Source: Malus domestica
Taxonomy: Eukaryota > Streptophyta > Magnoliopsida > Rosales > Rosaceae
Reading direction: 5' to 3'
DNA length: 64,000 nucleotides
Assembly (NCBI RefSeq): GCF_042453785.1
Contig: NC_091661.1
Coordinates: forward strand, 30,743,501 to 30,807,500
This document shows, piece after piece, positions 12,350 to 23,973 of this stretch. Numbering within the stretch: the stretch's first letter is position 1; every line of letters starts with the position of its first letter. A model generated the notes under the pieces. The model made no database searches and was not told the origin of the DNA. It saw only the letters and a list, made by a program, of their open reading frames with translations. Position numbers and translations under genes: made by a program.

Positions 12350-13016
12350 GAAAATATGAAATTGTGGTGTAGGGTACAAGATAATGAGAAGATATTTATA
12401 GAAAAGTAAAATCAAAATTTTTTATAATTTTTCATATTTTTTTTTTTGGATTTTTAAGAATTTTTTACATTTTTTTAAATTTTTATTCACCTAATTAATC
12501 TCTGCCGTTGGATTTAAAAAAATTTAAATTCCAACCCTCCAGATTGTGCCACGTGTCATAACGGTAACATTTTAGATTTTAAAACTGTTTTTTCTTTTCT
12601 TTTTTTTTTAAATTTACAAAGCCTAATAACGTGGACCGTTGATCGTAGATCAAACGGATGAAATTAAATGAGATTTTTAAATATTTTTTACCGTTGGAAA
12701 TCCAACGGTCCATAAAATAGGACCGTTTCAATTGAACGGACATGGGGAAGCCACGTGGCTTCCCCAACGGTAACAATTAAACTGAGCACCGTGGGCCCCA
12801 GGCCTATTTTTTTGTCTGAAGACGCGCGTCCACGTGCACGTGACACGCACGCGCCTGACGAGCCCTCGGGCTCTCGGGCTGGCAATCCTCGACGGGCCTG
12901 CTCCTTGGGCCTCGCCTGTCGCTCAGGCTTCCCAACGCTGGAGGTCATCCCCCAGCAATTTGTTACTGTTTGGAGGCCTGGCCCCCGAGCAACCTCCCCC
13001 GCTAGAGGTGCTCTTA

Positions 13017-14235
13017 AGGTGAGTTACTAACCCAAAAGATTGAAAAGCAAATGACAGCTTTGTAACTTTTGTTTTGTTTCCTTGTACTATATATTGATAT
13101 TGAAAGTTTGAAATGGAAAATGAGGTTATTAAGAGTAGGCAGTTTTGAATCAGAGTATTCTTAAGTTATATCGTAATAAATCGACGCATCATATCAATAG
13201 TTAATGGAAAAAATTTTAGTATGCATATATATAGACTAATATAGACTAAAAATTGTTGTTGATTTGATACAACAATAATAATATTTAAGAACATTACTAC
13301 AATATAATAAGGTTGTTTGAGAACATTGATATAGTATATTATTTGAGAGCTTTTTCCACTTTTTCAAGTTGAGACGCTTATACTCAACATTTGCCCCAAA
13401 TTTAGAGAATAAATGGCGCGTATACTAAACATTTGAACCAAATTTAGAGAATAAATGTTCATAAGAGTATAAAACAATAACATATGGTTGCTAAATTGCA
13501 AGAAATTAAACTGTATATCAATACCATATGGTAATTAAAATCACTAATCATATTTAAGATTAAGAACATGCATGTTGGTCTAAAACGTGTACCTTTGTAC
13601 GACTTTCTCATTTGGTAGTTAAAATCCAATTTCAAGCTATTTTGACATGATGGTACAGCATGACTATGACAATATACTAAAATTCAGTAAACGTAAGACC
13701 TTAAACTTCCTTTTTAATTGTTTAATGTATATTAATTCCACTCATGAGTGTCATGAATTTTTCTTCAACTGATGATGTATATACATAATATACATGACCA
13801 ATATGCTGATTAGATTTAGAAATATTGTTCATTAATAATTGATCATGGCAAACATTATTATATCCTCATAGTTATGATTAGTATTTCTAAATTGAACTCC
13901 ATGTATTTCAACGATCCGAACCGTTATTTTTAGATCTTCCTTCAAAGATCATATCTACCAACAAACACCAAAATCTAAAAATATATAACTGTTGGATTAA
14001 GGGTTTAGGGTTTTTTTGTAGAATCATATTCGTTTATTTATTTTTTTTCACTACAAATGAATGTCTTAGTGGTTTTGAATTTGTCTAATTTTTTGCAAGA
14101 ATTATTTATGAATGGTGGTCTAAAAGATACGCAGTTCGAATCATTAAAATACATTACAGAGTGAGCTCCACAAAAATATATGTCAAAAGTTGTGTAAAAA
14201 TAGCAGTGTCACGGATTTGACCCACATTTATAGAT
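13017..14235. other. AT-rich intergenic region
   Basis: No coding or RNA feature is visible. A short internal repeat with the phrase ACCAAATTTAGAGAATAAATG occurs around 13390-13460. Confidence 0.6.
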
Positions 14236-14387
14236 GGAGTAATGCTAGGGGAGACTAAATTTTGTAAAATAAATGACATAGAAATTGATGATTTGATTAT
14301 TACTTCAGTGTTGACAACTACTCATTTTTATTAGTGAGACGTATTATTTAATTTGCAGATTTTTTTAACAATTCCTAGTATTACCCC
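14236..14387. mobile_element. MITE, GGGTAATGCTAGGGAGACTAA family (copy 1)
   Basis: Left end GGAGTAATGCTAGGGGAGAC and right end ATTCCTAGTATTACCCCC are inverted relatives, with a shared subterminal run (ATTTAATTTGCAGATTT). A second copy of the same design lies at 38839-39010. Non-coding, about 150-170 bp. Confidence 0.7.
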
Positions 14388-14951
14388 CACACACACATAT
14401 GTATATATATATACGCTGAGTCATTCAAAACATAAATTGGACCGAGTCAAAAAGTTCAATTATTGGCATAAAACTGACTCCACAAGAGCAAAAGGTGATG
14501 CCACGAAATGGGAGAGAAATTGCAGCGTACATATATATTTGATGTTTCTAGTTGGTACGTAGGTGTAGCCGCAAAATTATGTTCATGTTCAAACGTTCTA
14601 CTTCTAGATGAATGCTGATTATGTTCACTTCATTTGTCCAAGTTGCTGACCAGAAACCAAAAGCTTTAGCCGTGTGGAAATGGTAGGACCGCAATGTGAC
14701 TTTTCCAATACCTTTCTATAAAAAATTTGTGTCCAAGGGGACTTCATGATCATGAACATATTACGTAACTTTTAATAATTCTTATGGGGAAGATAAAAAA
14801 GTAATGAGACCAGCAATATGATACAGGTCAATACTAATTAATGAGCCATAACAAAGAGAGATTTTTTAATGTGATCGTTATACGAGGTGGTACATTACGT
14901 GTCTCAATATAAATGGTAGGTTATATGTGTTAAAAAGTTAATAACTTAATA

Positions 14952-16907
14952 GGGGTGTAGTCAAACTTGAATTTGAAAGGATTTTAAAAAATTTTAAAAG
15001 GGAAAATTAGGTTCACATCATTCTTTTTGTTACTCCATAGATTAAAATCCTATTCATTTTCAATTTTTGATCAAGGTCATTCGGTATTAATAACATCATT
15101 AATTATTTGAATAATAATTTTTTTAAATATATTCTTTTAATGTTAAAAATGTTACAATTAGTATATTTATATTTATGGCTAAATTTTTTATCATATATTT
15201 TTATTTTTAGTTTGTACCTATTTTTAATTTGCAAATATTTTTTAATTTGTACCAATTTTCTTTTCATTTTTAATTTGTACCCATATATTAGTTTCTTTTT
15301 GTGCCCATATTTTTTAAAGTTTTATTTGTGTTTGTACCCATGTGTATACCGTCACGTGACATTGTATATTTAATCAATGATAGAAAAATTACATATGGTA
15401 TATTTATGTTTTATGCCTGAACTTTGTATCATATATTTATATTTTTAGTTTGTACCCACCTTTAATTTGCAACATTTGTTTTTAAATTTTTAGTATTTTC
15501 TTTTTTAGTTTTATTTTGTACCCATGTATTAATTTCCTTTAGCGCCTATATTTTTAAAAATTCATTTGTATTCATAATTTTTAATTTTTTATCTGTACCC
15601 TAATTTATTTTTAATGTACACATTCTTCTTTATTAATGTACCACTTTGTTATATTTGAAATGTGCCAATTTTTTTAACACTATGGATACATTCTTTTGCC
15701 ATGTATTATTTCTTATTTTTACATAGTTTTTATCCATTTATTCAATCAAAATGTTTGAATTTATTTATTGTAACCGTTTCTAATAGTATTATAATGAGGG
15801 ATTTTAAATTTATAGGATTATAAATCTCATAAAATATTAAACAATTAATGTTAAAACTATAAAAATATTTATATTAATAGTAATACAATGAGGTGTACAA
15901 AGTCAAGGGACCTTGATCAAACTTTGAATACTATTAAGGTTTTAATCAAAGAATGTTAAGGATTAGGGACCGCATCCAAAATATCTCATTTTAAAATCAT
16001 AGTGTAGTCAACTAATGGATTTTAATAGATTTTAAGGATCCATGTAAATCTAGGTGTAGTCAATGAAGATTTTAATAGTTAGTTTTAAAGTCCATCCAAA
16101 TTTAGATGTATTCAAAAATTAAAGATTTTGTAGGATTTCATTAAGTTGTGGATTTTGTAGGATTTAAGAGGAGGAAGTATATATAACAAAAACCAAATAG
16201 AATCCTACCTCACACCATAGGAATTCAAATCCTAGTTGAGCGACTCCTCTTCTTCTCATTGCCAGCCACTTTCTTTGCTTTATCTTCTTCCTTCATTTTT
16301 GCAATATTTTCTTCAATTTTTGTTGTTGGGTTGCATCATTTTATGCGATTTTTTCTTCAATTTTTTGTTGTTGGGTCGCAATCTTTCTTCATGTCCACAA
16401 TGTTTTCGCTGTTGTTGGACCCTCATGCTAATTGCTGCTATGTGTGCAGCATGGGTTCATGTATGAATAACGTGACAACGAATGAATTCGTTTCTTCATG
16501 TCTGCTTATTTATGCTTTTTTTTTTTTGGTACCATAAATGAATTCATTTCATTAATAAATATTAAGAATAAATAAGGTGAAGACGAAAGGGATAAGAATA
16601 AAGTGAGGGAGGAAGTAGGATTGGAAATGGGTGCACTAGGGATCTTTGAGGAGTTGGGTTTATGTGATAATCTTGACTTCTTTTTTTCGGCTCCAAGGGA
16701 TGCAGATCCAGATCATGAACAACTTCATTTGATTAAATTTATGACCTAGATACATTTATCATCATTTGATTGATTTGATGATTAAGATTCAACGTTACAA
16801 AATCTTTCAAAATCTATAGAAATCTGTATAATCCTATGAAATCCATCACATATCAAAATCTATTAAAATTCTCTCAAATCCAAGTTTGACTACACCCCCC
16901 TAAGAAT
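14952..16907. mobile_element. Non-autonomous DNA element nested in a MITE
   Basis: Inverted ends are GGGGTGTAGTCAAACTTGAA on the left and the reverse complement of TCCAAGTTTGACTACACCCC on the right. Subterminal GTGTAGTCAA repeats recur near 16000-16065. The interior includes an AT-rich, GTACC-studded stretch (about 15165-15985) also found at 46915-47715, plus a pyrimidine-rich segment near 16240-16420. No transposase is recognised. Confidence 0.65.
15165..15985 (+). repeat. AT-rich GTACC-motif dispersed repeat, copy A
   Basis: About 820 bp with many repeats of TTTGTACCCA-like words. It is strongly similar in inverted orientation to 46915-47715. Both copies give the same phantom open frame of about 70-90 residues, made only of Phe/Leu/Tyr/Ile-rich sequence from AT-rich DNA. 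It is not a gene. Confidence 0.75.
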
Positions 16908-17569
16908 TAAAAATTTTCACCACTTACATAAAAACACGTAATGTATTATCCGTGTTCCCGTCACAACTAAAAATTTCTTTGATAACAGGGCAATCTCACT
17001 GGATACAGCTCCCCCATCATTGTCAAGAGTTTAAATATGTTCACAACTTCAAAACATAGGATCTTTAATTATATACCTCGATCGATTTTATGATATGCAT
17101 GTCGTATGACTATTTCCCAGATATTTACAAATGATGTATGATCTCGAGTAACAAGTAATTAACTAGCCAGGCCAATATGTATAAGTTACTCCATTAATAA
17201 GTAATAAGAACTGTTATATATTTACGATGATGCAGTAAAAGTAACATAAGAAAAAATAGGATGAAAGTGAAGTTAAGGTTTCGTTTGGATCCGATTTAAC
17301 ACCATTGGTCCAAGCAATCGAGGCCGTTGAGAGAGCTAGCTCCTAACCGTTGGATGGAAAATGAAGATAGTTTTGTTATTATGATCATTATCGTAATAAT
17401 TATTTTTCAATATGATTCATTTTCTTTATACGACGGGATAAGTGGGATTCTCATTACCTCCAATGAAGGCAACAACAACAGAGTTCAAATTAATTGAGGT
17501 TATATGATTCTATCTTGCATACAGAACTGCGTGGAGCAATTCTACAAGGATGTAATGGGATGATCAGTA

Positions 17570-17720
17570 TGATGAGATGCCGTGCATGTGAAAGTCTCTC
17601 AAATATCTACTATATATATATATATAGTAGGCCTGCATGCCTATGCGGCTATGCCGTGTGTACGAAAGTCTCCCAAATATCTATTATATTATTATATATA
17701 TCACTATCTGGTCAGATGAT
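17570..17720 (+). repeat. Short direct repeat with TA runs
   Basis: The phrase GAAAGTCTCTCAAATATCTA followed by a TA run (17591 onward) is repeated about 70 bp later as GAAAGTCTCCCAAATATCTA, again followed by TA. It is a local tandem duplication without coding content. Confidence 0.6.
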
Positions 17721-18480
17721 GTGATAAGTCTTGATAGGCTTTTGATTTGTTTGAGAAAGCACGACAGTCTGAAGGATAGCCATCTGATATGGATCAAATT
17801 TCTTTTCACAAGTTTGAGTTGCAGTTTGACTTTACAAATACTGTCAGACCTTACCGAGCAGAAAATATGAACACTATAAATACAAGGCTCGGTGCAATGT
17901 TGAAAAGACCTCTAATTCAACACAGAACTGCCCTGCGCAAATTCTCTCAACAACTTTGAGATTTTTTTCTTTTTTCTTTTCGCCGACACACCTTCAGTTT
18001 GGATAAACAGCACTGTGGAGGCAACCGGTGATATCAGTTGGCATAAACAGCATTGTCGCCGTAGAATCAGCCGATCTCGTAGCATCTTCAGTTAGCATAA
18101 ACAGCACTGCGTCGAGGCCGACTGGTTACCTATCCAAGTCTCGGTCAAGAAGGATTTCCGAATCTTTGTTGGTCGAGGTCATCTCATCAGCATTCTCGGC
18201 GAAGTGAGGTGTTACGAGTTACTACATTCGGCACATTGGAAGCCGAACATATTGAACTTCGCTAAGTTAGCAGCCTTGTCTTCAGGCTCTAAAACCCGAA
18301 GGCTGAGACAAGTTCCTTCCTCGGCCACAATCGTAAGACGCAGAAGTCAGCCACACATCCAACGCAACATCAACATATTTTACTCCTCGGCCGACGAGTT
18401 GGCACGCCCCGCACACAATCGAAGGACGTAGTTAGCTTATAGATTACTCGGCCTGCGCGCCACGTAAACTTGGTAGTTTT
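17720..18480 (+). mobile_element. Possible degenerate LTR-retrotransposon fragment
   Basis: The stretch has higher GC content than its surroundings, a TATA-like CTATAAATACAAGGC near 17873-17887, and three copies of ATAAACAGCACTG-like sequence (about 18003, 18042, 18096) in a repeated context. This resembles a retrotransposon LTR and leader. I see no paired LTR, primer-binding site or coding domain, so the call is tentative. The open frame at 18204-18431 has no recognisable product. Confidence 0.3.
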
Positions 18481-18745
18481 TAGGGTCAACAGGTTCACAA
18501 GTCAGAGCTCAAAGAAACGAATTCAAACTGAAGATGTCATAGAGATATAGCCGGGGTCTCTGTCATCTGAAAACGTACGTAAATGTTAAAATTTGGCTCT
18601 TGAAGATTGGTGATTGGTTTGCTAATAACAAGGAATGATTGAGAAATAATCTGCACTCGGCAGACCGGTGACCTAATCACTAATAGGATTTGGCCAAAGC
18701 ATTCTCTTTCTGCCAACGGTGGAAAGTATAATTTTATATACGTAC

Positions 18746-19044
18746 GGAGTAATGATATTCATACCATGTTTTTATATTATATTTCTATACCACTTTAGGT
18801 GGCATCTGATGTCGAGAACCACATCATTTGAAAAATTTACAAAACCCAAGGAAAAAAAGGAGAAAGACTCCATGTATATCACAATTATCATTTAATTAAC
18901 TAGTTTTTCTTAATTATTAGTTTATTAAATAATGAACTAAATTTAAAAATCTGATTAATTCAAATGATGTGACTATCCACATCAAATGCCACCTAAAGTG
19001 GTATGAAAATATGGTATAAAAACATGGTATGAATAACATTACTC
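18746..19044. mobile_element. Fold-back MITE with 8 bp target duplication (hAT-like)
   Basis: The arms of about 65 bp read GAGTAATGATATTCATACCA on the left and, on the right in reverse complement, GAGTAATGTTATTCATACCA, continuing through CACTTTAGGTGGCAT in both. The 8 bp ATACGTAC directly flanks both sides (18738-18745 and 19045-19052). An 8 bp duplication points to the hAT superfamily. Length is about 299 bp and it is non-coding. Confidence 0.85.
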
Positions 19045-19437
19045 ATACGTACATGATTTGAACTCCAGGATAAATGCCTGTGTTCGTAAGTACATATTAA
19101 TTCTAATGTGATTCCTGTATTGTTTGGTTAGAGTATGCTGTGGATTTGATCTCCAAATTATTAAGGAAAAATAATTCCTTCAACTATTTTTGACAGTCAT
19201 CACAACTTCAGCTTCTTTTGCGTCACAAATCACATCCCTCTCAGGACGCATGGTTTCAATAGTCAGGATTAGAGTCTTCTACATAGTGGCTAAGAGGGAA
19301 ACTCTTCTTTCTTCAGCATAGCGCTTTGAGAAAACACTCAGGCCCATTGCTTTCACAACACTTTCAGCAAACTTCGGCGCAAGCATTCAGATCCGTGAGC
19401 AGGTCAGAACTGAGCAGCGAGCATATCTTAGAAAATT

Positions 19438-19592
19438 GGGAACTTTAATGAAAAGCTTCCGGTACTGTTCATTTTAATGAAAAACCACATTTATACACTA
19501 AAAAGTCAATCCTGGTACTATTCACTTTACCCTTTATTTTGTCTTTATCGTTAAAACTCAAAATTTTCAAGCCCTTTTCATTAATTTTCCTC
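19438..19592. mobile_element. MITE, CTTTAATGAAAA family (copy 1)
   Basis: About 150 bp with inverted ends (AACTTTAATGAAAAGCTTCC; reverse complement of the right end AATTAATGAAAAGGGCTTG) and the internal phrases GGTACTGTTCA and CACTTTACCCTTTATTT. A second copy lies at about 49668-49824. Confidence 0.65.
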
Positions 19593-19723
19593 AGAAAATT
19601 CTTCGGACGCAGACTCTTTGGATTCCTCACAACTACCCTAGGGGAGCAGTTTCCTCTTTCTCACCAGGCAGTATATACCAAAGACCACCAACATTTATGT
19701 AGGTCCCACAAACTACAAACAAA

Positions 19724-19922
19724 GGAACCGGATCCCCTCCGGATCCTTGTAAACTGAGCCTCTTGACCAAGGGATTCAGACCGTTGAAATTTTATCTAAC
19801 GGGTACAATTATTATAACTTTTAGAGGGACCCCCTGTTTGTAGCCGTTGGATCAAACTTCAACGGCCCGGATCCTTTGGTCAGGAGGCTCAATTTCAAAG
19901 GGTTCGGAGGGGATCTGGTTCC
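19724..19922. mobile_element. 199 bp Mutator-type MITE with perfect 9 bp target duplication (copy 1)
   Basis: It starts GGAACCGGATCCCCTCCGG and ends GGAGGGGATCTGGTTCC; the arms continue as a near-complete palindrome through ACCGTTGAAATTT / CAAACTTCAACGGC. The 9 bp ACAAACAAA flanks both sides (19715-19723, 19923-19931). A 9 bp duplication is characteristic of Mutator-like elements. Confidence 0.92.
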
Positions 19923-19993
19923 ACAAACAAATACACCCCGTCCAATAGTAACCTGCCCATGTGTCACCAACTTCATCCACAACTCTCCACAGA

Positions 19994-20192
19994 GGAACCG
20001 GATCCCCTCTGGACCCAAATAAACTAAGCTTAAGAATCAAAGGATCCGGACCGTTGAAATTTGATCCAACGATTACAATTATTATAACTTTTAGAGGGGT
20101 CCTCTGTTTGTAGTCATTTGATCAAATTTCAACGGTTCAGATCCTTTGCTCAGGAGGCTTAATTTATTTGGGTTCGGAGGGGATCTGGTTCC
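19994..20192. mobile_element. 199 bp Mutator-type MITE with perfect 9 bp target duplication (copy 2)
   Basis: Same family, length and orientation as the copy at 19724-19922, only 71 bp away. The 9 bp CTCCACAGA flanks both ends (19985-19993, 20193-20201). The different target duplications show two independent insertions rather than a tandem duplication. Confidence 0.92.
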
Positions 20193-20201
20193 CTCCACAG
20201 A

Positions 20202-21156
20202 TATCCTGTGGTCCAATCACAACCGGCCACGCCAGAGCTTCACAAACACCATCCTCCGCTCAAAAACAACCACACACCGTAGTTAATATTACCCGGGTCT
20301 ATACGACCTACGTGTCCACGTATCTGCCGTCGATGTTAGAGTACCAGACTCCGGACCGTTGGTTCGGCTTACTTATTAATTTCTGGACACCGTATTTCCC
20401 GCATTTACGTTGTCACTTCTAAAGCTTCGAACTTTTTCGTTACCAAAAAAAAGTCTGGAACTTTCTTAAACTCTTACTCCTGAAATTCTCCGAAATTATT
20501 GTCATCGGATCAGTCGAGCATTGTTTTATGCAAAAGAGGTATGATTCTCTGCAACTCAGCTCTCGATAGCAGTTGGAATGTGTTTGTTTCCCGAGAAAAT
20601 TATATATAAAGAATTGTGCTTCATGACCAGTAATGTTCTGAAATTTTAGTTGTCTAATTTCCCCTTTTTTCCATTGCGAGAATTATTTTATTGCTCTACT
20701 GATAATTTACAGGCTTCTTAGTTCTTAATTTTCAATTTTCTATGAATTTTGGAGGGTGTTAAATATTAATCATACAGTACAGAATCAATGGGATTTAAGA
20801 GTTGGGATTGATGAAGACAACCAGACCAATTTAGTTTAGTATGTAGTTTTATTTTTATCATAACTTATAAGCTTCAGAATTAGAGACATTGGAAATGGCG
20901 TTAAGTGTATGTAGTCACATTGGATAGAGCGCAAAGTGCTTCTTTTATGCACATGAGTTAGAATTTTCCTTCTGCACTATAGATCAACTTAAAGAAGAGT
21001 ATCGCTTGTATAAAAGAAATGGAGAGATCAGAATTGGAAATTAAGAACTTGAGATAATTTTGCATATTTGTATATTTTGAAATAATTGTATATGTGCAAT
21101 TGTACTAGACGGGGAAGGGCTAAAATATGGCTACATTTCTTTATATGTGCTTGCAG
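20202..21156. other. Region upstream of the SIG5 relic
   Basis: It probably includes the former promoter and first exon of the sigma-factor gene. I could not assign a first exon in the correct frame. A GC-AT mixed segment with an open frame at 20168-20422 is not recognisable. Confidence 0.45.
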
Positions 21157-23463
21157 AGTTTGTGCACAAATAAAGCTGTCAACCTCATCGCTTCGACTAT
21201 TTCTGAGGCAACTTGGCATGGGGTTGTGACAGTTTCAACCTCACCGGCAGGGACTCCGTTACGATTGAGCACAAAATCGACAAGTCAGAGATCTACATTC
21301 AGAAAGCCGTTGATAGTTGCATTTGAAACAGATGAATCCAATAAGACGGCATTGGTTGCACCCCAGGTAAAAATACCTTTGCCTATAGAAGCACCAAAAC
21401 AGGCTAGGGAAAGCTAGAAAACTCGCGAAAAGTGTGAAACCTACCGCTACTGATGAAGCTGCTCCGTGTACTACTTTGGAAGTGGATTACAATGAAACAG
21501 CTGCCAAGCTGGAAAACTTGTACAAGTGTAGCCCCGAGATTGGAGCTGATTCGGATGTGGAGGATGCAGACGGCTTGATGAGGAGGGATCGGAAAAAGAG
21601 GAAGAAGACGAGCAAAGGTGATCATGAGAAAGAAGAGAAGAGAACAAGTGGTAATGTGGCTAGGAGCAAGACAAAGAATGCTAGAAGATTGAATCTTGAT
21701 AAAAGGGTTGTATTGAAATGGAATAAGGATGAGAAAGTGGCTGCTTTAGTAGTTTGAAAGAGGAAAGATCAAAAGAACGAAAATGAGAAGATCGAGGCGC
21801 TGGTTAGGGAGTATTCGGCTTCAACTGATCTGGTCAGTTTGGAATGGAAAAAGATGAAGATTCCTCCGGTTCTAACTTCTTCAGAGCATGCTTGGTTGTT
21901 TAAGCTAATGCAACCTATGAAGGTGAGCCTTCTCAAATTTCCGTTTTCTGGCTGTAGTCTTGAAAATTGTCTTGTGTGTTGCGGAATTGTTCCCTTGTTG
22001 TGTTGTGTGGGATGTATTTTGCTGTTAAATAATTACATTTCATGATCCAGTGTCTTCATGAAGTGAGAGAGAAATTACAAAAGGATTTGGGGACAAAACC
22101 AACTAACGGCAAATTGGCTGAGGCGACAAATATGAGTGTGGTTCAAGTGAAAAAACATTTCGAAGTTGGTCGAGCTGCACGAAACAAGCTCATCAAGGCA
22201 AGCATTGTCTGGCTTAAGCCTTCAATACTGATTATATTAGTTTTAAATGTGAAGCAGAGAAACTGGTAATGCTGATATTTCTTTCAGCACAATCTCCGAC
22301 TCGTGTTATTTGTCATTAATAAATCTTTTCAAGATTTTGCAAATGGTCCAAAATTTCAAGACCTCTGCCAGGCAGGAGTGAGGGGGCTTATTACGGCAAT
22401 TGATCGCTTTGAACCAAAAAAGAGTTTTCAGATTTCCACATATGGTCTGTTCTGGATCAGGCATGCCATCATACGTTCCATGACAGTCTCAAGCTTTACT
22501 CGTGTTTCATTTGGCCTTGAGTCGGTAAGCATTTTTTTTACCTAAGCTAGGTCAGGGCTATAATTTTTCAGGACAGTATAATCATTGACATGAATCCTTT
22601 GACAACAATAGTACATAAGCATGGAAATTGGCGGTCTTAGCTCACAGAGATGAGGGTCCTAGACTTTGGCTATAAAGTTGGACTCGGTAAGTTTTTGTGA
22701 TAGAAGAGGAAATGAATGGCAGCGTTATCTTTCTAGGAACTTTACTTGCTTAAGCGAATGGCAGCGTCGTAGAATGCAAGTTTCAAGTAATGAAAACTTA
22801 TGCAGGTTAGGGCGGAAATCCAAAAGGCCAGCTCAAAAGAATGCCAACTGATGAAGACATAATCGAAAAAGTTGGAATTTCCCGAGAGGTATCATGAAGT
22901 AATGAGGGCCTCAAAGCCTGTTCTCTCTCTTCATTCAAGGCATGCAACTACACGAGAGGAGTATATTAACGGTAGTACTGATATTGATGGTGTTAAAGGT
23001 GATAACCGGCGGAAACCTGCTCTTCTCAGGCTTGCTATTGATGATGTGGTACTTATCCTCTCCTAAAACCTCAGATTCATACTTCACTGCTTTCTGCGCT
23101 TGAAAATGACATCAATAGGATTATTATAAGCTACATTTTTTCAATTACGCTAATCCTTTCTATGCATATTCTCTCCCAGCTTGATTCCCTGAAGCCGAAG
23201 GAAAAGCTTGGTGATCAGACACACAGAGATACGGGCTTGATGGTAAGGGTGATAGAACATTAGGAGAGATTGCTGGCAACTTAAATATTTCACGAGAAAT
23301 GGTTCCAAAGCATGAAGTTAAGGCTCTCATGAAGCTCAAACATCCAGCTCGGGTATATTTCACGAGAAATGGTTCGAAAGCATGAAGTTAAGGCTCTCAT
23401 GAAGCTCAAACATCCAGCTCGAGTAGAATATCTTCGCAGATACGTAGTCTATGTAAGAATATG
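21157..23463 (+). pseudogene. SIG5: Plastid RNA polymerase sigma factor SIG5 (sigE)-like pseudogene
   Basis: Exon-like blocks at 21157-21922, 22051-22197, 22288-22524, 22806-23048 and 23180-23463 align in order with plant SIG5, a nuclear-encoded sigma factor that directs the plastid-encoded polymerase. Recognisable pieces are [56 protein letters not shown] (region 2), [19 protein letters not shown] and NISREMV...[15 protein letters not shown] (region 4). Lesions: a frameshift near 21400-21411, TGA at 21755-21757, a lost segment and frame slip near 22830-22870, small insertions near 23205-23220, and a 70 bp tandem duplication in the last exon. Introns are kept, so this is a duplicated or decayed gene copy, not a processed one. 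Short peptides could still be made, but not a full sigma factor. Confidence 0.9.
23286..23425 (+). repeat. 70 bp tandem duplication inside the SIG5 relic
   Basis: Two adjacent copies start at 23286 and 23356 with TATTTCACGAGAAATGGTTC and differ at a few bases. Because 70 is not a multiple of three, the duplication by itself breaks the frame of the region 4 helix-turn-helix. The second copy keeps the family's Arg codon (CGA) where the first has CCA. Confidence 0.9.
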
Positions 23464-23663
23464 AACATGAGTTTTCGGTGAACTGTTATTAGCTATTTGG
23501 ACCAATTAGTATAAGAAAGCCTTATAGGAAGATGAGTGTGAGTTCTTGTTGATGGAGGAGTCTATCATAGTGGTGAACTGATGTGGATTAGGAGACATAA
23601 GTTGTTTCCTGCAGGGATTTTAATAGGGAATCCTTATTGGATTAGGAGAGATATATGTATGTA

Positions 23664-23669
<6 letters not shown>

Positions 23670-23706
<37 letters not shown>

Positions 23707-23930
23707 TGTGACCTCTGCTCTCACAGATGCACGCTCAATTAAGAACTAAGTCCTATTCTTGGTTAGGACTAAGTCCTATATTGTGACCTCTGCCATTGGA
23801 AGATGCCATAGCTGCTGCCATTCAGTCTCAGTGCGTTGCAATCCTTCTCCTCTCTGTCAGATGAATTTATGCTCTAACCAAGAATAGGACTTAGTTCTTA
23901 ATTGAGCGTGCATCTGTGAGAGCAGAGGTC

Positions 23931-23973
<43 letters not shown>

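Larger units (their letters stand above)
10391..13013 (+). mobile_element. PIF/Harbinger DNA transposon, complete with TTA target duplication
   Basis: The termini are GAGCAACTCCAGTG (left) and the reverse complement of CGCTAGAGGTGCTC (right), matching at 11 of 14 positions. Both ends abut TTA (10388-10390 and 13014-13016), the target duplication typical of PIF/Harbinger. The interior holds one degraded transposase (11171-12349). The left subterminal region carries degenerate tandem repeats, and the right 250 bp are unusually GC-rich for this window. I saw no second (Myb-like) ORF, which autonomous Harbinger elements usually carry, so the copy is probably non-autonomous as well as coding-defective. 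Confidence 0.88.
14855..16980. mobile_element. MITE of the GAGAGATTTTT family split by a larger insertion
   Basis: The left half (14855-14951) and right half (about 16908-16980) match the two halves of the intact copies at 46639-46811 and 49916-50083, including GTGTTAAAAAGTTAATAACTT on the left and TTCACCACTTACATAAAAAC on the right. The roughly 1.95 kb between them belongs to another element (14952-16907). Confidence 0.7.

Noticed and set aside
12755-13030. Pro/Arg-rich open frames on both strands at the right end of the Harbinger element
   Set aside because: They result from the GC-rich transposon end, have no domain, and cross the element boundary.
15107-15373. Open frame with Phe/Tyr/Leu-rich product, repeated at 47528-47746 (-)
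   Set aside because: The similarity comes from a shared AT-rich DNA repeat. The peptide is low in complexity and the DNA repeat continues far outside the frame.
18204-18431. A 75-codon frame in the GC-richer block near 18 kb
   Set aside because: Probably part of a decayed retroelement. No domain is recognisable.
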